A stretch of DNA of 64,000 nt, taken from assembly GCA_963710495.1 (NCBI GenBank), contig CAVQAI010000012.1, positions 682,001-746,000 on the forward strand. The letters run 5' to 3'. This DNA is from Bog-756 sp963710495. GTDB lineage: Bacteria > Actinomycetota > Acidimicrobiia > Acidimicrobiales > RAAP-2. Both the position numbers and the translations under genes were made by a program. Of this stretch, positions 17,729 through 26,747 are shown piece by piece; position 1 is the first letter of the stretch, and every line of letters begins with the position of its first letter. The notes beneath the pieces are model-generated. The model was not told the DNA's origin, ran no database searches, and saw only the letters and a program-made list of their open reading frames with translations.

Positions 17729-19351
17729 CTAGAAGTCGTCCATCCCGCCACCGGGCATGGCCGGCGCCGACTCCTCGGGCTTGTCGACGATGACCGCTTC
17801 GGTGGTCAGGAACAACGCAGCGATGGAGGCTGCGTTCTGCAGCGCCGACCGGGTGACCTTGACGGCGTCGATGACACCGGACTTGACCAGGTCCTCGTAC
17901 TCGCCCGTGGCGGCGTTGAGACCCTCGGTGGGCTTCTTCAGGTTGCGCACTCGGTCGACGATGACCCCACCCTCGAGGCCGGCGTTGACCGCGATCTGCT
18001 TCAGCGGCTCCTCCACGGCCCGGGCCACGATCCGGGCGCCGGTGGACTCGTCGCCCTCCAGCTTGTCGGCGGTATCGAGCACCGTCGACTGGGCCCGGAG
18101 CAGGGCCACGCCGCCCCCGGGCACTACACCCTCTTCGATGGCCGCCTTGGTGGTGGACACGGCGTCCTCGATGCGGTGCTTCTTCTCCTTGAGCTCGACC
18201 TCGGTGGCCGCGCCGACCTTGATCACGGCGACCCCGCCGGACAGCTTGGCCAGGCGCTCCTGCAGCTTCTCCCGGTCGTAGTCCGAGTCGGTGTTGTCGA
18301 TCTCAGCCTTGATCTGGTTGATCCGGCCTTTGATCTCCTCGTCCGAGCCGCCACCTTCGACGATGGTGGTCTCATCCTTGGTCACCACGATCTTGCGCGC
18401 CGTGCCGAGAAGGTCGAGGCCGACGTTCTCCAGCTTCAGTCCGACTTCCTCGGTGACGACCTGACCGCCGGTGAGGATGGCGATGTCCTGGAGCATGGCC
18501 TTCCGGCGCTCGCCGAAGCCGGGTGCCTTGACTGCGACGCTCCTGAACGTCCCGCGGATCTTGTTCACCACCAGGGTGGCCAGGGCCTCGCCCTCCACGT
18601 CCTCGGCGATGATGACCAGCGGCTTGCCCGACTGCATGACCTTCTCCAGCAAGGGGAGCAGGTCGCGTACGGCGGTGATCTTGGAGCCGACCAGCAGGAT
18701 GTGGGCGTCCTCCAGGGCCGCCTCCATCCGCTCCGGGTCGGTCACGAAGTAGGGGGAGATGTAGCCCTTGTCGAAGCGCATGCCCTCGACCAGGTCCATG
18801 TCCATGCCGAAGGTCTGGGACTCCTCGACCGTGATGACCCCGTCCTTGCCCACCTTGTCGATGGCCTCGGCGATCATCTCGCCGATCTCCGGGTCGGCCG
18901 CCGAGATGGACGCCACCTGGGCGATCTGGCTCTTCGAGTCGGTGTCCTTGGCAATGCCCCGGAGGGATGACACGGCCGCCTCGGCGCCCGCCTCGATCCC
19001 CTTCTTGAGGGACATGGGGTTGGCCCCGGCCGCCACATTGCGCAGGCCTTCGTGGACCATGGCCCAGGCCAGGACGGTGGCGGTGGTGGTGCCGTCACCG
19101 GCCACGTCGTCGGTCTTCTTGGCCACCTCCTTGACCAACTCGGCGCCGATCTTCTCGAAGGGGTCCTCCAGCTCGATGTCCTTGGCGATCGAGACGCCAT
19201 CGTTGGTGATGGTGGGGGCGCCCCATTTCTTGTCCAGGACGACGTTGCGGCCCTTGGGCCCGAGGGTGACGCGGACAGCGTCGGCGAGCTTGTTCATTCC
19301 GGACTCGAGGGCCCGGCGGGCCTCCTCGTCGAACGTGATCAGCTTGGCCAT
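17729..19351 (-). CDS. groL: Chaperonin GroEL
   Basis: A 540-residue Hsp60 ending GGGMDDF. It has all expected motifs, including GPKGRNVVLDKKWG near residue 32, VAGDGTTTATVLAWAM near 85 and GGGVALLRA near 400. It folds proteins in a double-ring complex with GroES, but no groES is adjacent, so this is a solitary groL as in many actinobacteria with two copies. The C-terminus GGGMDDF is of the Gly-Met type. A perfect CIRCE element 36 bases upstream shows HrcA control. Confidence 0.97.
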   Translation of the reverse strand: MAKLITFDEEARRALESGMNKLADAVRVTLGPKGRNVVLDKKWGAPTITNDGVSIAKDIELEDPFEKIGAELVKEVAKKTDDVAGDGTTTATVLAWAMVHEGLRNVAAGANPMSLKKGIEAGAEAAVSSLRGIAKDTDSKSQIAQVASISAADPEIGEMIAEAIDKVGKDGVITVEESQTFGMDMDLVEGMRFDKGYISPYFVTDPERMEAALEDAHILLVGSKITAVRDLLPLLEKVMQSGKPLVIIAEDVEGEALATLVVNKIRGTFRSVAVKAPGFGERRKAMLQDIAILTGGQVVTEEVGLKLENVGLDLLGTARKIVVTKDETTIVEGGGSDEEIKGRINQIKAEIDNTDSDYDREKLQERLAKLSGGVAVIKVGAATEVELKEKKHRIEDAVSTTKAAIEEGVVPGGGVALLRAQSTVLDTADKLEGDESTGARIVARAVEEPLKQIAVNAGLEGGVIVDRVRNLKKPTEGLNAATGEYEDLVKSGVIDAVKVTRSALQNAASIAALFLTTEAVIVDKPEESAPAMPGGGMDDF

Positions 19352-19387
19352 CTGGTGTTCCTCCGTGGTCGGTAGCGCTTGGGGGCG

Positions 19388-19414
19388 TTAGCACTCTACA
19401 GTGGCGAGTGCTAA
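19388..19414 (-). promoter_or_regulatory. CIRCE operator (HrcA site)
   Basis: TTAGCACTC, nine bases, then GAGTGCTAA: an exact match to the CIRCE consensus. It lies 36 bases upstream of the groL start, where HrcA represses chaperone genes until heat stress. Confidence 0.95.
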
Positions 19415-19555
19415 TAGCAAACCACGTGCGGCGCCAGGGCGCAACCGTGCCTGACCAGGCCCGGGCTCCGATCGGAAGATGGCTCCGGAATGACATGGCC
19501 CCGGGCGGACGTGGCTGACCTGGCTGAACGCGGCTCTCGAAAGGCTCGGCGCGTC

Positions 19556-20206
19556 ATGATCGAACTCGAACGGGTGGGTCCCATCTGGGTGGTGCATCTG
19601 CGATCGGGGGAGAATCGTTTCAACGACGAGTTCGTCGGGGAGTTCGGCGCCGTCCTCGACGAGGTGGAGCAGGCGGGGCTGCCGACTGCGGTGGTCACGA
19701 CGGGTGAGGGCAGGTTCTACTCGAACGGGCTCGATCTCGATTGGCTCGGGACGAGTGAGGACCCCGGCGGCTTCATGGACGGGGTGCACCGACTGCTGGT
19801 GCGGATCCTGACCTTCCCGGCGGTCACGGTGGCCGCGGTCAACGGCCACGCCTTCGCCGCCGGCGCCATGCTGGCCGCCGCCCACGATTTCAGCGTGATG
19901 CGTTCGGACCGAGGCTACTGGTGCCTCCCCGAGGTCGACCTCGGCCTGCCGCTGACCCCGATCATGTACGCCGTGGTCTCCGCCCGCGTGCCGGCGGCCG
20001 CCCTCCATCAGGCCCTCACCACCGGCAAGCGGTACGACGCCGACGCGGCCGTGGCGGCCGGCATCGTGTACGATCAGGCCGCCGAGGCTGGAGTGCTTTC
20101 CCGTGCCATCGAGCTGGCCACCGGCCTGGCCGGCAAGGACCCGGGGGTCATCAGGGCGCACAAGCAGCGCATGTACGCCGAGGCCATCCGGCTGTCGGGC
20201 TGCTGA
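19556..20206 (+). CDS. Enoyl-CoA hydratase/isomerase family protein
   Basis: A 216-residue crotonase-fold protein, short for the family but close to 3,2-enoyl-CoA isomerase relatives. Oxyanion-hole segments are GEGRFYSNGLDLDWL near residue 52 and NGHAFAAGAMLAAAHDF near 100. A Glu is present in LPEVDLGLPL. It may act in beta-oxidation of unsaturated fatty acids, but the substrate is unknown. I chose ATG 19556 (MIELERVG) because the crotonase fold begins there; an in-frame ATG 66 bases upstream adds unconserved residues. Confidence 0.75.
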   Translation: MIELERVGPIWVVHLRSGENRFNDEFVGEFGAVLDEVEQAGLPTAVVTTGEGRFYSNGLDLDWLGTSEDPGGFMDGVHRLLVRILTFPAVTVAAVNGHAFAAGAMLAAAHDFSVMRSDRGYWCLPEVDLGLPLTPIMYAVVSARVPAAALHQALTTGKRYDADAAVAAGIVYDQAAEAGVLSRAIELATGLAGKDPGVIRAHKQRMYAEAIRLSGC

Positions 20207-20271
20207 GCGACCACCTGCCTCGGCCGAGCGCCGAGCGCCGAGCGCCACGGGTACGGCGGTGCCTACGGGGT

Positions 20272-21045
20272 TCAGTCCCGCCGACCCCACATCAGGACGC
20301 GCTTGAACGGGAAGAAATAGGGAGTCCGGTCCCCTTCGAGGACGAGCAGCCGGTCGCGATAGGCGTCGACGAACTGCTCCCAGCGCTCCACCCCGAGCCC
20401 TTCCTTGAACCTTGTGAGGCTGGTCCCCTTGACCCACTCGACCACCGCGGCGGTCGACGCCAACCGGTGAGGGTAGACCTGCAGCCGGACGTGCTGGTCG
20501 ACGAAGCCGAGGTCGTCGAGCAGCTCGGCGTAGCGCTCGGGTGCGAGAACGTTCTCCGCCACCGGGTCGGGAGGTGGGTCGTCGAGCCAATCGGCCGCCA
20601 ACTCGGCCGCCAGCAGATGGGCCGGGTGATCGGCGTTGGCCGGAATCTGGACGGCCAGTTGACCGCCCGTTCGGAGTGACCTCGACCACCGGGCCAGTAC
20701 GGCGGCATGGTCGGGGATCCAGTGCATCGAGGCGTTGGCAAACACGATGTCGTACGAACCGGCCTGCTCCCAATGGCCGATGTCCCCGAGCTCGAAGCGG
20801 ATCCCGTCGGCGGCATGGGCAGCCGACGCCGCCATCATGGCCTCCGAGCTGTCGATCCCGGTCGCGGAGGCCGCCCCGGCCGCCCGGCTGAGCTCGGCCG
20901 TCAATCGACCGTCGCCGCAACCCAGGTCGATCAGCCGTGGTGACTCGACCGGCTCGAGGAGGCCCACCAGGTCCCAGAACGGCTGCTCCCGCTCGGCTGC
21001 GAACTTGTTGTACTGGCCCGGATCCCACCGCTCGGTCGTCCCCAC
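20272..21045 (-). CDS. Trans-aconitate 2-methyltransferase-like enzyme
   Basis: A 257-residue class I methyltransferase of the Tam type. WDPGQYNKFAAEREQPF lies at the N-terminus, LIDLGCGDGRLTAEL is SAM motif I near residue 37 and NASMHWIPDH is motif IV. The family methylates trans-aconitate, relieving aconitase inhibition. The start is the GTG at 21045, where conservation begins. The frame stays open for 74 more codons through a run of 15-bp repeats, but that part is low complexity. A 13-bp palindrome lies two bases upstream of the start. Confidence 0.78.
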   Translation of the reverse strand: MGTTERWDPGQYNKFAAEREQPFWDLVGLLEPVESPRLIDLGCGDGRLTAELSRAAGAASATGIDSSEAMMAASAAHAADGIRFELGDIGHWEQAGSYDIVFANASMHWIPDHAAVLARWSRSLRTGGQLAVQIPANADHPAHLLAAELAADWLDDPPPDPVAENVLAPERYAELLDDLGFVDQHVRLQVYPHRLASTAAVVEWVKGTSLTRFKEGLGVERWEQFVDAYRDRLLVLEGDRTPYFFPFKRVLMWGRRD

Positions 21046-21047
21046 CC

Positions 21048-21060
21048 CCGTACAGTACGG
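21048..21060. promoter_or_regulatory. 13-bp palindrome at the methyltransferase start
   Basis: CCGTACAGTACGG, a perfect dyad around a central base, ends two bases from the GTG of the trans-aconitate-type methyltransferase. The position suits an operator, but no regulator is known. Confidence 0.4.
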
Positions 21061-21070
21061 CTCTCGCTTC

Positions 21071-21130
21071 ACCACGTCTCGCTGCACCACGTCTCGCTGC
21101 ACCACGTCTCGCTGCACCACGTCTCGCTGA
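21071..21130. repeat. Four tandem 15-bp repeats
   Basis: ACCACGTCTCGCTGC is repeated four times, the last copy differing at its final base. The unit is a multiple of three, so the minus-strand frame stays open (Gln-Arg-Asp-Val-Val repeat) upstream of the methyltransferase. It sits in the leader of that gene and looks like a variable-number repeat. Confidence 0.9.
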
Positions 21131-21308
21131 GGTCGGCGACCGCGACCACGGCGCCGGGCCACGGTCCTCGTCACACCTTGGCACCGACAAAGGGGTGCAC
21201 CGCGATGACTCCGGTCCTGACAGAGCGTCGGTGGGATCTCCGGGCGCCCCGGTAGGCTCCCGGTCACATCAGGGCGGTTGCCGGTGATGACGGCTCGAGG
21301 AGGTAGCG

Positions 21309-21815
21309 ATGACGAGCGCCGAGCTACTGGAAGACGCCTTCGAACGTATCCGGGACGCGGTCCATCCGGCGGTCAACGGACTCTCACCCGAGGACCTGTC
21401 GTACCGTCCCGACAGCGAGTCGAACTCCATCGCCTGGCTCGTCTGGCACCTGACCCGTATCCAGGACGACCACGTCGCCGGGCTCGACGGCAAGGAGCAG
21501 GTGTGGACGGCCAAGGGATGGGCCGACCGGTTCGCCCTGCCCCTCGACGTGACCGACACCGGGTACGGCCACGACCCGGAGACGGTGGCGGCAGTGGCCG
21601 CCAGTGCGCCGCTGCTCCTCGGCTACTTCGAAGACGTCCACGACAAGACGCTTGGCTTCGTCCGTTCTCTGGAGGACGGCGACTTCTCACGGGTGGTGGA
21701 CCGGAGTTGGGACCCACCGGTGAGCCTCAGTATCCGGCTGGTGAGTGTCGTCGCCGACGATCTTCAGCACGCCGGCCAGGCCGCTTACGTGCGGGGGATC
21801 CTTCAGCGGTTGTAG
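21309..21815 (+). CDS. DinB-family protein (mycothiol-dependent type)
   Basis: A 168-residue four-helix DinB/DUF664-like protein. Histidines of the usual metal triad are visible in WLVWHLTRIQDDHV near residue 45 and DDLQHAGQAAYVRG near 150. Many actinobacterial members are mycothiol S-transferases, so a detoxification role is likely but not shown. The start ATG at 21309 follows GGAGGTAGCG, a good ribosome-binding site. It stands between two unrelated genes. Confidence 0.8.
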   Translation: MTSAELLEDAFERIRDAVHPAVNGLSPEDLSYRPDSESNSIAWLVWHLTRIQDDHVAGLDGKEQVWTAKGWADRFALPLDVTDTGYGHDPETVAAVAASAPLLLGYFEDVHDKTLGFVRSLEDGDFSRVVDRSWDPPVSLSIRLVSVVADDLQHAGQAAYVRGILQRL

Positions 21816-21933
21816 CCGACGGGTGACCGACGCCATCTCCATCACCTAGGAGGGTGACCGGAGGGTCGATCCTGTCGACGCGATTCTTTGCAACAATCGC
21901 GTCATCCGCACCGAACGAGGGTTCCACCGACTC

Positions 21934-22527
21934 GTGAACTTCAGCGATGCCGTCGTCGCCATCGCCATCACCTTGCTGGTGCTCCCGCTCGTCAGTTCGG
22001 CGGGGTCGTTCGGTAGCACCGGACTGGGGGCTTTCTTCAGCCACAACGGAGCGAAGCTGTTCGCCTTCACGCTGAGCTTCGCCGTCATCGGTACCTTTTG
22101 GTGGGGGCAGCACCAGGCGCTCGAAGGAGTGAGGTCGTACAACGCCGTTCTGGTTGCGGCAGTCTTCGTCTGGCTCTTCAGCATCGTGTTCCTCCCCTTC
22201 CCGACTGAGCTGTTGGCGGTGGCGAAGAGCGGGAGCGCCGCACACGCCATCTACGTCGGCACCATGCTGGTGACGGCGATCGCCTCCCTGGTCCAGCAAT
22301 GGGCGCTCGTCAGGTGGCCCGAGCTCCAAGATGAACGACAGCGCGGCACTTTGACCATGGACCCCGCACTCGTACTCACCGCACTCATGGGGTTGGCATT
22401 CGTGGTGACGCTCACGATTCCATCCGTGGGGCTGTGGTGCCTCCTGGTCCTGGGCCTTTCGAGGCCACTGGAGCACCTGTTGGCCGCCCGTCGGGGCCGG
22501 CACTCTGCGCGGTCAACGCCGGCCTGA
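21934..22527 (+). CDS. TMEM175-like potassium channel protein
   Basis: A protein of about 197 residues with five or six hydrophobic spans. The TMEM175 family (DUF1211) begins with an R-x3-FSD motif in the first helix. Here FSDAVVAIAITLLVL is at the extreme N-terminus, and the matching Arg (HRLVNFSD) is encoded just upstream of the GTG at 21934. The frame remains open back to 21850 without ATG, GTG or TTG, so the true start may be an ATT or ATC, or an upstream base may be wrong. Members are potassium-selective channels. This one has a single repeat and would assemble as a tetramer. Confidence 0.7.
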   Translation: MNFSDAVVAIAITLLVLPLVSSAGSFGSTGLGAFFSHNGAKLFAFTLSFAVIGTFWWGQHQALEGVRSYNAVLVAAVFVWLFSIVFLPFPTELLAVAKSGSAAHAIYVGTMLVTAIASLVQQWALVRWPELQDERQRGTLTMDPALVLTALMGLAFVVTLTIPSVGLWCLLVLGLSRPLEHLLAARRGRHSARSTPA

Positions 22528-22611
22528 GCCTTTCCAGTGGATCGGGAAGGCGGTAACGTCCCCGAGCGACACAGGAAGATCCAACGTCTGGTCGCAGGGG
22601 GTGGGGGGAAC

Positions 22612-24792
22612 GTGCCCGGCGGTTCGATGACGAGCACATCGCGGCAGCTGTCCGCGGTCGATTGCGCCGGGACCGTCTCGGGGCGCGCGTCGTCGACCTC
22701 GGTTTCAGCCGCAACCCAGGGCTCCGCCACTGCATCTGAGCGGTTCCGGATCGCTCCGCTCGACGGCGTCCGGGCGTTTGCGGTGGTGGCCGTCATCCTC
22801 TACCACGCCGAGCCGAGCTGGGCGATCGGGGGGTACTTCGGGGTCGACGTCTTCTTCGTCCTCTCGGGCTACCTCATCACCACGCTGTTGCTCCGTGAGT
22901 GGCAAGGTACCGGCGGCATCGCCCTCCGGGCCTTTTGGGCCCGGAGGGCCCGTCGGTTGCTTCCCGCTCTGTTCCTCATGCTGGCCGTCGTCGGTGCGGT
23001 GTCGGTCGTGCTGCCCCAAGTGCTCGGGTCACCCGGCATCTTCGGGGACACCCTGGCCACGGTCGGGTACGTCGCCAACTGGCACCTGGTGGCTGCTCAC
23101 ACCGACTACTTCGCCACGACGGCCAACCCTTCCCCGCTGCTGCCCACCTGGTCGCTCGCCATCGAAGAGCAGTTCTACCTGATATGGCCGCTGGTCCTGC
23201 TGGTACTCGTCGGCTACCTCCGCCGGTTGCATCGCCGGCGAACCGGGGTGCGCCGGAGAACCGATCCGTTGGTCATCGTCGGGGTGGTGGCAGCTTTGGG
23301 TGCCGCCGGATCGGCCCTTTTGATGTCGTTGCTCACCCCGGTCGGCGCCACCACGGTGAACCGCTCGTATTACGGGAGCGATACCCGGGCGCAAGCGCTG
23401 CTGGTGGGGGCCGCCCTGGCCGCTCTGTGCCTGTGGTGGGGTCCTGTCAGGACGGCGAGCGGGCGCCGGGTCCTCGGGGCGGTGGGCATTGCCGGGGGCG
23501 CCGTCATCGTAGTGATGTGGCGGATGGTCGAGGAGACGTCGGCGTTCACGTTCCACGGCGGATTCGGTGTCCTGGCCCTCGGCACGGCGGCCGTGATCAG
23601 CTGCGCAGTCCTGCTCCCCGGCCACCCGCTCACCCGGGCCCTGTCCCTCCACCCGTTGCCGTACGTCGGGCGGATCTCCTATGGCATGTACTTGTGGTAC
23701 TGGCCAGTCCTGTTGGTCATGACTCCGAGTCGGACGCACCTCACCGGAACGACCCTGTTGGCCGGTCGCATGGCCGCCATCGTGGTCATCGCCGCCGTCT
23801 CGTACCACCTGATCGAGACCCCTGTCCGTCGGGGTGCGCTGTCCGGGTGGCGATCATGGGTCGCGGTACCGGTGACCGTCGTGACGATCTCCCTGCTCCC
23901 GCTGCTGGTGCCGACACTCGCCGAACAAGTCCCAGTTGCCCAAGCGGCCACCGGACAAGTGGGACATCAGTATCCGGCCGTGGCCGAGTTGCCGGCAGTC
24001 GTGTCGACCACGCCCCCCGTGCGCATCCTCCTCGTCGGTGACTCGATGGCGGGCTCGCTGGGCGTCGGTCTGTCCACTGTCGCCTCCCGTTACGGCGCCC
24101 AGGTCGTGAATCGGGGGTTCCCCGGCTGTTCCCTGTCCGAAGACACCCAGGTGCGGCTCCTCTGGTACACCCTGCCTCCCGGTCCACCGTGCGAGGCGGC
24201 AAACCCCCGAGAGATCCTCACCGCCTATGGATCGCTCGTCCGGCAGTACGACCCTGACGTCGTGGTCTATTTGGCCCGTAGTGACTTGCTGGACACCGAG
24301 CGGGGCGGGACCTGGCAGCACCTGGGCCAGGCTTCGTTCGACGGCTGGGCCGAATCGCGTTTCGAGCAGGCGATCAGGATCCTGTCCTCGAGTGGCGCCC
24401 GCGTCGTGCTGTTGACGACGCCGTACTACCAAAGCGGAGACCAGAGTGACGGCCAGCCATTGCCGGAGGACGACCGGAGCAGAGCGGCGATCGACAATCG
24501 CTTGCTCAATGAGGCCGCAGCCAGCGATCCCGGCGCCGCCAGCGTCGTCGACCTCGGCAGCATGCTGTCGCCCTCAGGGGTGTTCTCCACCCTGATCGAC
24601 GGCGTGCCCGTCCGGTGCTCCGACGGCGTCCACATGACCGTGTCGGGTGGTCAATGGGTCGGCGAGCGCTTGTTGCCGTACCTGGTCGCCTTGGGACAGA
24701 CCCACGAAACCACAGCCGCCCTTGAGCACCGTCCACCGCTCTCTCCTCAGACCCCGCCGGCCTGGTACACGAAGTTGCCCTGCCAAGCCTGA
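22612..24792 (+). CDS. Acyltransferase-3 with C-terminal SGNH domain (OafA-like)
   Basis: About 726 residues. The N-terminal 400 residues form an acyltransferase-3 membrane domain with about ten spans. It starts PLDGVRAFAVVAVILYHAE, followed by GGYFGVDVFFVLSGYLIT. A linker and a periplasmic SGNH hydrolase-like domain follow, with LLVGDSMAGSLGVGL near residue 473 and DGVHMTVSGGQW near the end. Such proteins O-acetylate surface polysaccharides or peptidoglycan. The start is uncertain: GTG 22612 has GGGGGGA just upstream, and ATG 22627 is the next choice. Confidence 0.85.
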   Translation: MPGGSMTSTSRQLSAVDCAGTVSGRASSTSVSAATQGSATASERFRIAPLDGVRAFAVVAVILYHAEPSWAIGGYFGVDVFFVLSGYLITTLLLREWQGTGGIALRAFWARRARRLLPALFLMLAVVGAVSVVLPQVLGSPGIFGDTLATVGYVANWHLVAAHTDYFATTANPSPLLPTWSLAIEEQFYLIWPLVLLVLVGYLRRLHRRRTGVRRRTDPLVIVGVVAALGAAGSALLMSLLTPVGATTVNRSYYGSDTRAQALLVGAALAALCLWWGPVRTASGRRVLGAVGIAGGAVIVVMWRMVEETSAFTFHGGFGVLALGTAAVISCAVLLPGHPLTRALSLHPLPYVGRISYGMYLWYWPVLLVMTPSRTHLTGTTLLAGRMAAIVVIAAVSYHLIETPVRRGALSGWRSWVAVPVTVVTISLLPLLVPTLAEQVPVAQAATGQVGHQYPAVAELPAVVSTTPPVRILLVGDSMAGSLGVGLSTVASRYGAQVVNRGFPGCSLSEDTQVRLLWYTLPPGPPCEAANPREILTAYGSLVRQYDPDVVVYLARSDLLDTERGGTWQHLGQASFDGWAESRFEQAIRILSSSGARVVLLTTPYYQSGDQSDGQPLPEDDRSRAAIDNRLLNEAAASDPGAASVVDLGSMLSPSGVFSTLIDGVPVRCSDGVHMTVSGGQWVGERLLPYLVALGQTHETTAALEHRPPLSPQTPPAWYTKLPCQA

Positions 24793-24824
24793 GCTTTACT
24801 TCTGACCCCGCTCCCGGGGAGGAG

Positions 24825-25355
24825 CTACGTCTGGGTGCCCGACTCCCACACCGACATGCCCGCCGCCGTGTAGAAACCGTTGTAGGCCGCCGAGGTGAGG
24901 AAGTAGATCCACAGGAACTGGCCGGGCCTGATCAACACCTCGTTGGCGTCGAACTGCATGTCACCGTTTCCCGTGAGTCCGGAGTTGCCGCAGCATCCGA
25001 GCCATCCGTCAAGGCTGGAGGCCATATGGGCCACTGCCTGCGCACGGGTGTAGGAGGAGGGCAGCCGGTAGAGGTACGTCTGCAACCCGTTGGCGACATC
25101 GCCGTAGAAGTTCACGTTCCAGAACACCCGCTGGAGTTCCCAGATGTGGCCGGAAGCCGGTTTGACCCCCTGCGAAAGTTGCACTGCCCCTGCGCCATTG
25201 GAGATCGTGCTCTGGCCGGTGAACGACCTGTCCATCGTGTGGGTGGCCGTGACACTTGCCGCTTGGGTGGCGGGCGCGGCGGCGGAGAGGCCGAGCACCC
25301 CGCCGCTGGCCACCAGGAAGCGGCGCCGGGTCAGCCAGGTCATCGGAGGTCGCAC
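24825..25355 (-). CDS. Secreted protein with Tat signal, unknown function
   Basis: A 176-residue protein. Its N-terminus TRRRFLVASGGVLGLSAAAP is a twin-arginine signal with an Ala-rich cleavage region. The mature part of about 145 residues has many aromatic residues and a CCGNSG pair. It resembles no family I can name. It faces the acyltransferase convergently. The first chromosomal DNA upstream of it leads to the attachment site of the integrative element. Confidence 0.65.
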   Translation of the reverse strand: MRPPMTWLTRRRFLVASGGVLGLSAAAPATQAASVTATHTMDRSFTGQSTISNGAGAVQLSQGVKPASGHIWELQRVFWNVNFYGDVANGLQTYLYRLPSSYTRAQAVAHMASSLDGWLGCCGNSGLTGNGDMQFDANEVLIRPGQFLWIYFLTSAAYNGFYTAAGMSVWESGTQT

Positions 25356-25551
25356 CCCGAGGCCCGTTGTCGTGACTGCGATCGAAGGGTCTGGTCTGTC
25401 TTGGTCATCGCTCTCCTGGCGGCCGGCACTAGCAGTGCTGTGGATACGGTCCCCTTCATAGCGTCTGTCTCCCGGCCGACGTCGAGATCTGACCTGTCGG
25501 GCACGTGGCGAGCATTCACGTAGGCTTCCCCCGCGGGCTCAACGTGGCGAC

Positions 25552-25581
25552 AGCGGACCGGTGGGGGACAGCCGGTCCGCT
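25552..25581. other. 10-bp inverted repeat upstream of attL
   Basis: AGCGGACCGG and CCGGTCCGCT form a perfect 10-bp stem around a 10-base loop. It ends 20 bases before the truncated tRNA-Ser copy. It may be a terminator or a hairpin in the old tRNA promoter region. No T-run follows on either strand. Confidence 0.4.
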
Positions 25582-25601
25582 CGAGACGCAAACAGCCTGT
25601 T

Positions 25602-25642
25602 GGAGAGGTGCGAGAGCGGCCGAATCGGACTCACTGCTAATG
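25602..25642 (+). repeat. attL: truncated 5' half of tRNA-Ser(GCU)
   Basis: Identical over 41 bases to the first 41 bases of the intact tRNA gene at 39584, from the acceptor 5' strand through the anticodon. The match ends at the next base, where element sequence begins. This is the original chromosomal 5' half, left behind by integration. Confidence 0.9.
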
Positions 25643-26050
25643 CGACACAGGCACGCGCACGGCACGACGACGGACGATGAGTGACGGCGTCACCTGCAAA
25701 TCCTAGAAGGCGTCGGTAACGTGTCCGAGAAATGCGTCGAACATTGGGACACGATTGGGACATGGCGGTCGGACTCATGGGAGTGAGTTGCGCGATGGGT
25801 GGTTAGACAACGTCCGGTGAAACTCCCGTGACCAGGGATAACGGCTGAAACTTTCGTCTGACCAGGGACTATGGCTCGGCGAATCCGGCTCTACGCAGCA
25901 CCTGAGCGGACTCCATACACCAGACACCACCAGACCCCACGACGACGGAAGCGAGAGGGCTTGAGGGGCCATCTCTCGGCAGTTCCGGACGGTCACCCGA
26001 GGGGGTGGGATGGTCAGCGACGACCACAACCGACGCAAGGAGGTGTACCG
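25643..26050. other. Left end of the element, no confident gene
   Basis: Holds two copies of ATTGGGACA (25743-25751 and 25754-25762), resembling sequences near the integrase at the other end. Near-repeats 'accagggataacggctgaaac' and 'accagggactatggc'-like segments lie around 25830-25875. No frame has a good start or resembles a protein. The region probably holds the excisionase promoter and integrase arm sites. Confidence 0.5.
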
Positions 26051-26260
26051 ATGTCGGCGACGACGCTCGAAGAGATGGCACCCGACCTACTCACTATCCC
26101 CGAGGCGGCTCGCCGGCTCGGGATGCATCGTGACAGCCTCTATCGTCTAGCCAGGGCTGGCAAGTTCGCAACGGCGCTGCAGGTGGGGGAGAGCTGGCGG
26201 GTGAGTGTGCCGCGGCTTGAGAGGTATCTGCACGGGGATGCTGGCGGAGATGCGGCGTGA
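26051..26260 (+). CDS. Excisionase-like helix-turn-helix protein
   Basis: A 69-residue protein with the compact winged HTH of the excisionase/MerR-like superfamily: LLTIPEAARRLGMHRDSLYR near residues 15-34, then KFATALQVGESWRVSVPRLERYL. Small proteins of this type direct excision or repress element promoters. The start ATG at 26051 follows GGAGGTGTACCG. The frame is open 60 codons further upstream, but that part is not protein-like. Its place next to attL, with the integrase at the far end, fits a Xis role. Confidence 0.8.
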   Translation: MSATTLEEMAPDLLTIPEAARRLGMHRDSLYRLARAGKFATALQVGESWRVSVPRLERYLHGDAGGDAA

Positions 26261-26298
26261 GCGCCACCTGCGGAGAGGCCAGTGCCGGAGCTGGCTAG

Positions 26299-26456
26299 AT
26301 GGCCGCTGTCATCGAATCGCTGCTGGTACACGCGGGAATCAACGGTCACCAGACGGCCGCGTGCGCCTACGCCGCACGCGACAGAGGCCCGCCTACGGCC
26401 AGGACGTCATGGTCAAGGTGATCTACTCTGCCGCTGAGCGGACGTTGACAGGCTAG
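26299..26456 (+). pseudogene. Candidate small gene broken by a frameshift
   Basis: From ATG 26299 one frame reads MAAVIESLLVHAGINGHQTA and on to about residue 30. The protein-like continuation QDVMVKVIYSAAERTLTG lies one base out of register and stops at 26456. A one-base indel near 26385 would join them into a protein of about 52 residues. GGAG precedes the start. Function unknown. Confidence 0.3.
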
Positions 26457-26642
26457 ACAGGTGCCGCGCCTGCTGCATGCGGTGTCCCTATCGCAGGGCT
26501 GGACTGCAGGATAGTCCGCTGCCGGCCTTCTTTCTCGCTGCCGGCATGGTACATACCATGGGACTCCGCTGGGACTAGTGGTAATCAATCGCACTCCAGG
26601 CCAGGCGCAGGCGTTGGCATCCAGGGACAAGGTAGGCGAGAC

Positions 26643-26747
26643 ATGCGGGCGCAGGTGCTGAGGTACGCCAAGCCACAGGCGAGGAAGAGGGCGCAGAGGG
26701 CAGGGGCCAAGCTCACAGGGAGGCTCAGTACAGGGGCGACATCATGA
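26643..26747 (+). CDS. Possible 34-residue basic protein
   Basis: ATG 26643 follows AAGGTAGGCGAG, a fair ribosome-binding site. The product is strongly basic (MRAQVLRYAKPQARKRAQR) and its stop overlaps a following ATG as ATGA. That is the coupling style used throughout the element, but length and composition alone make this a weak call. Confidence 0.25.
   Translation: MRAQVLRYAKPQARKRAQRAGAKLTGRLSTGATS

Noticed and set aside
17645..18970. 441-codon open frame opposite groL
   Set aside because: Antisense shadow of GroEL with Leu/Asp/Gly-rich low-complexity sequence and no motif.
25340..25591. 83-codon minus-strand frame upstream of the Tat-signal protein
   Set aside because: No ribosome-binding site, no homology that I recognise and Arg/Thr-rich random composition.
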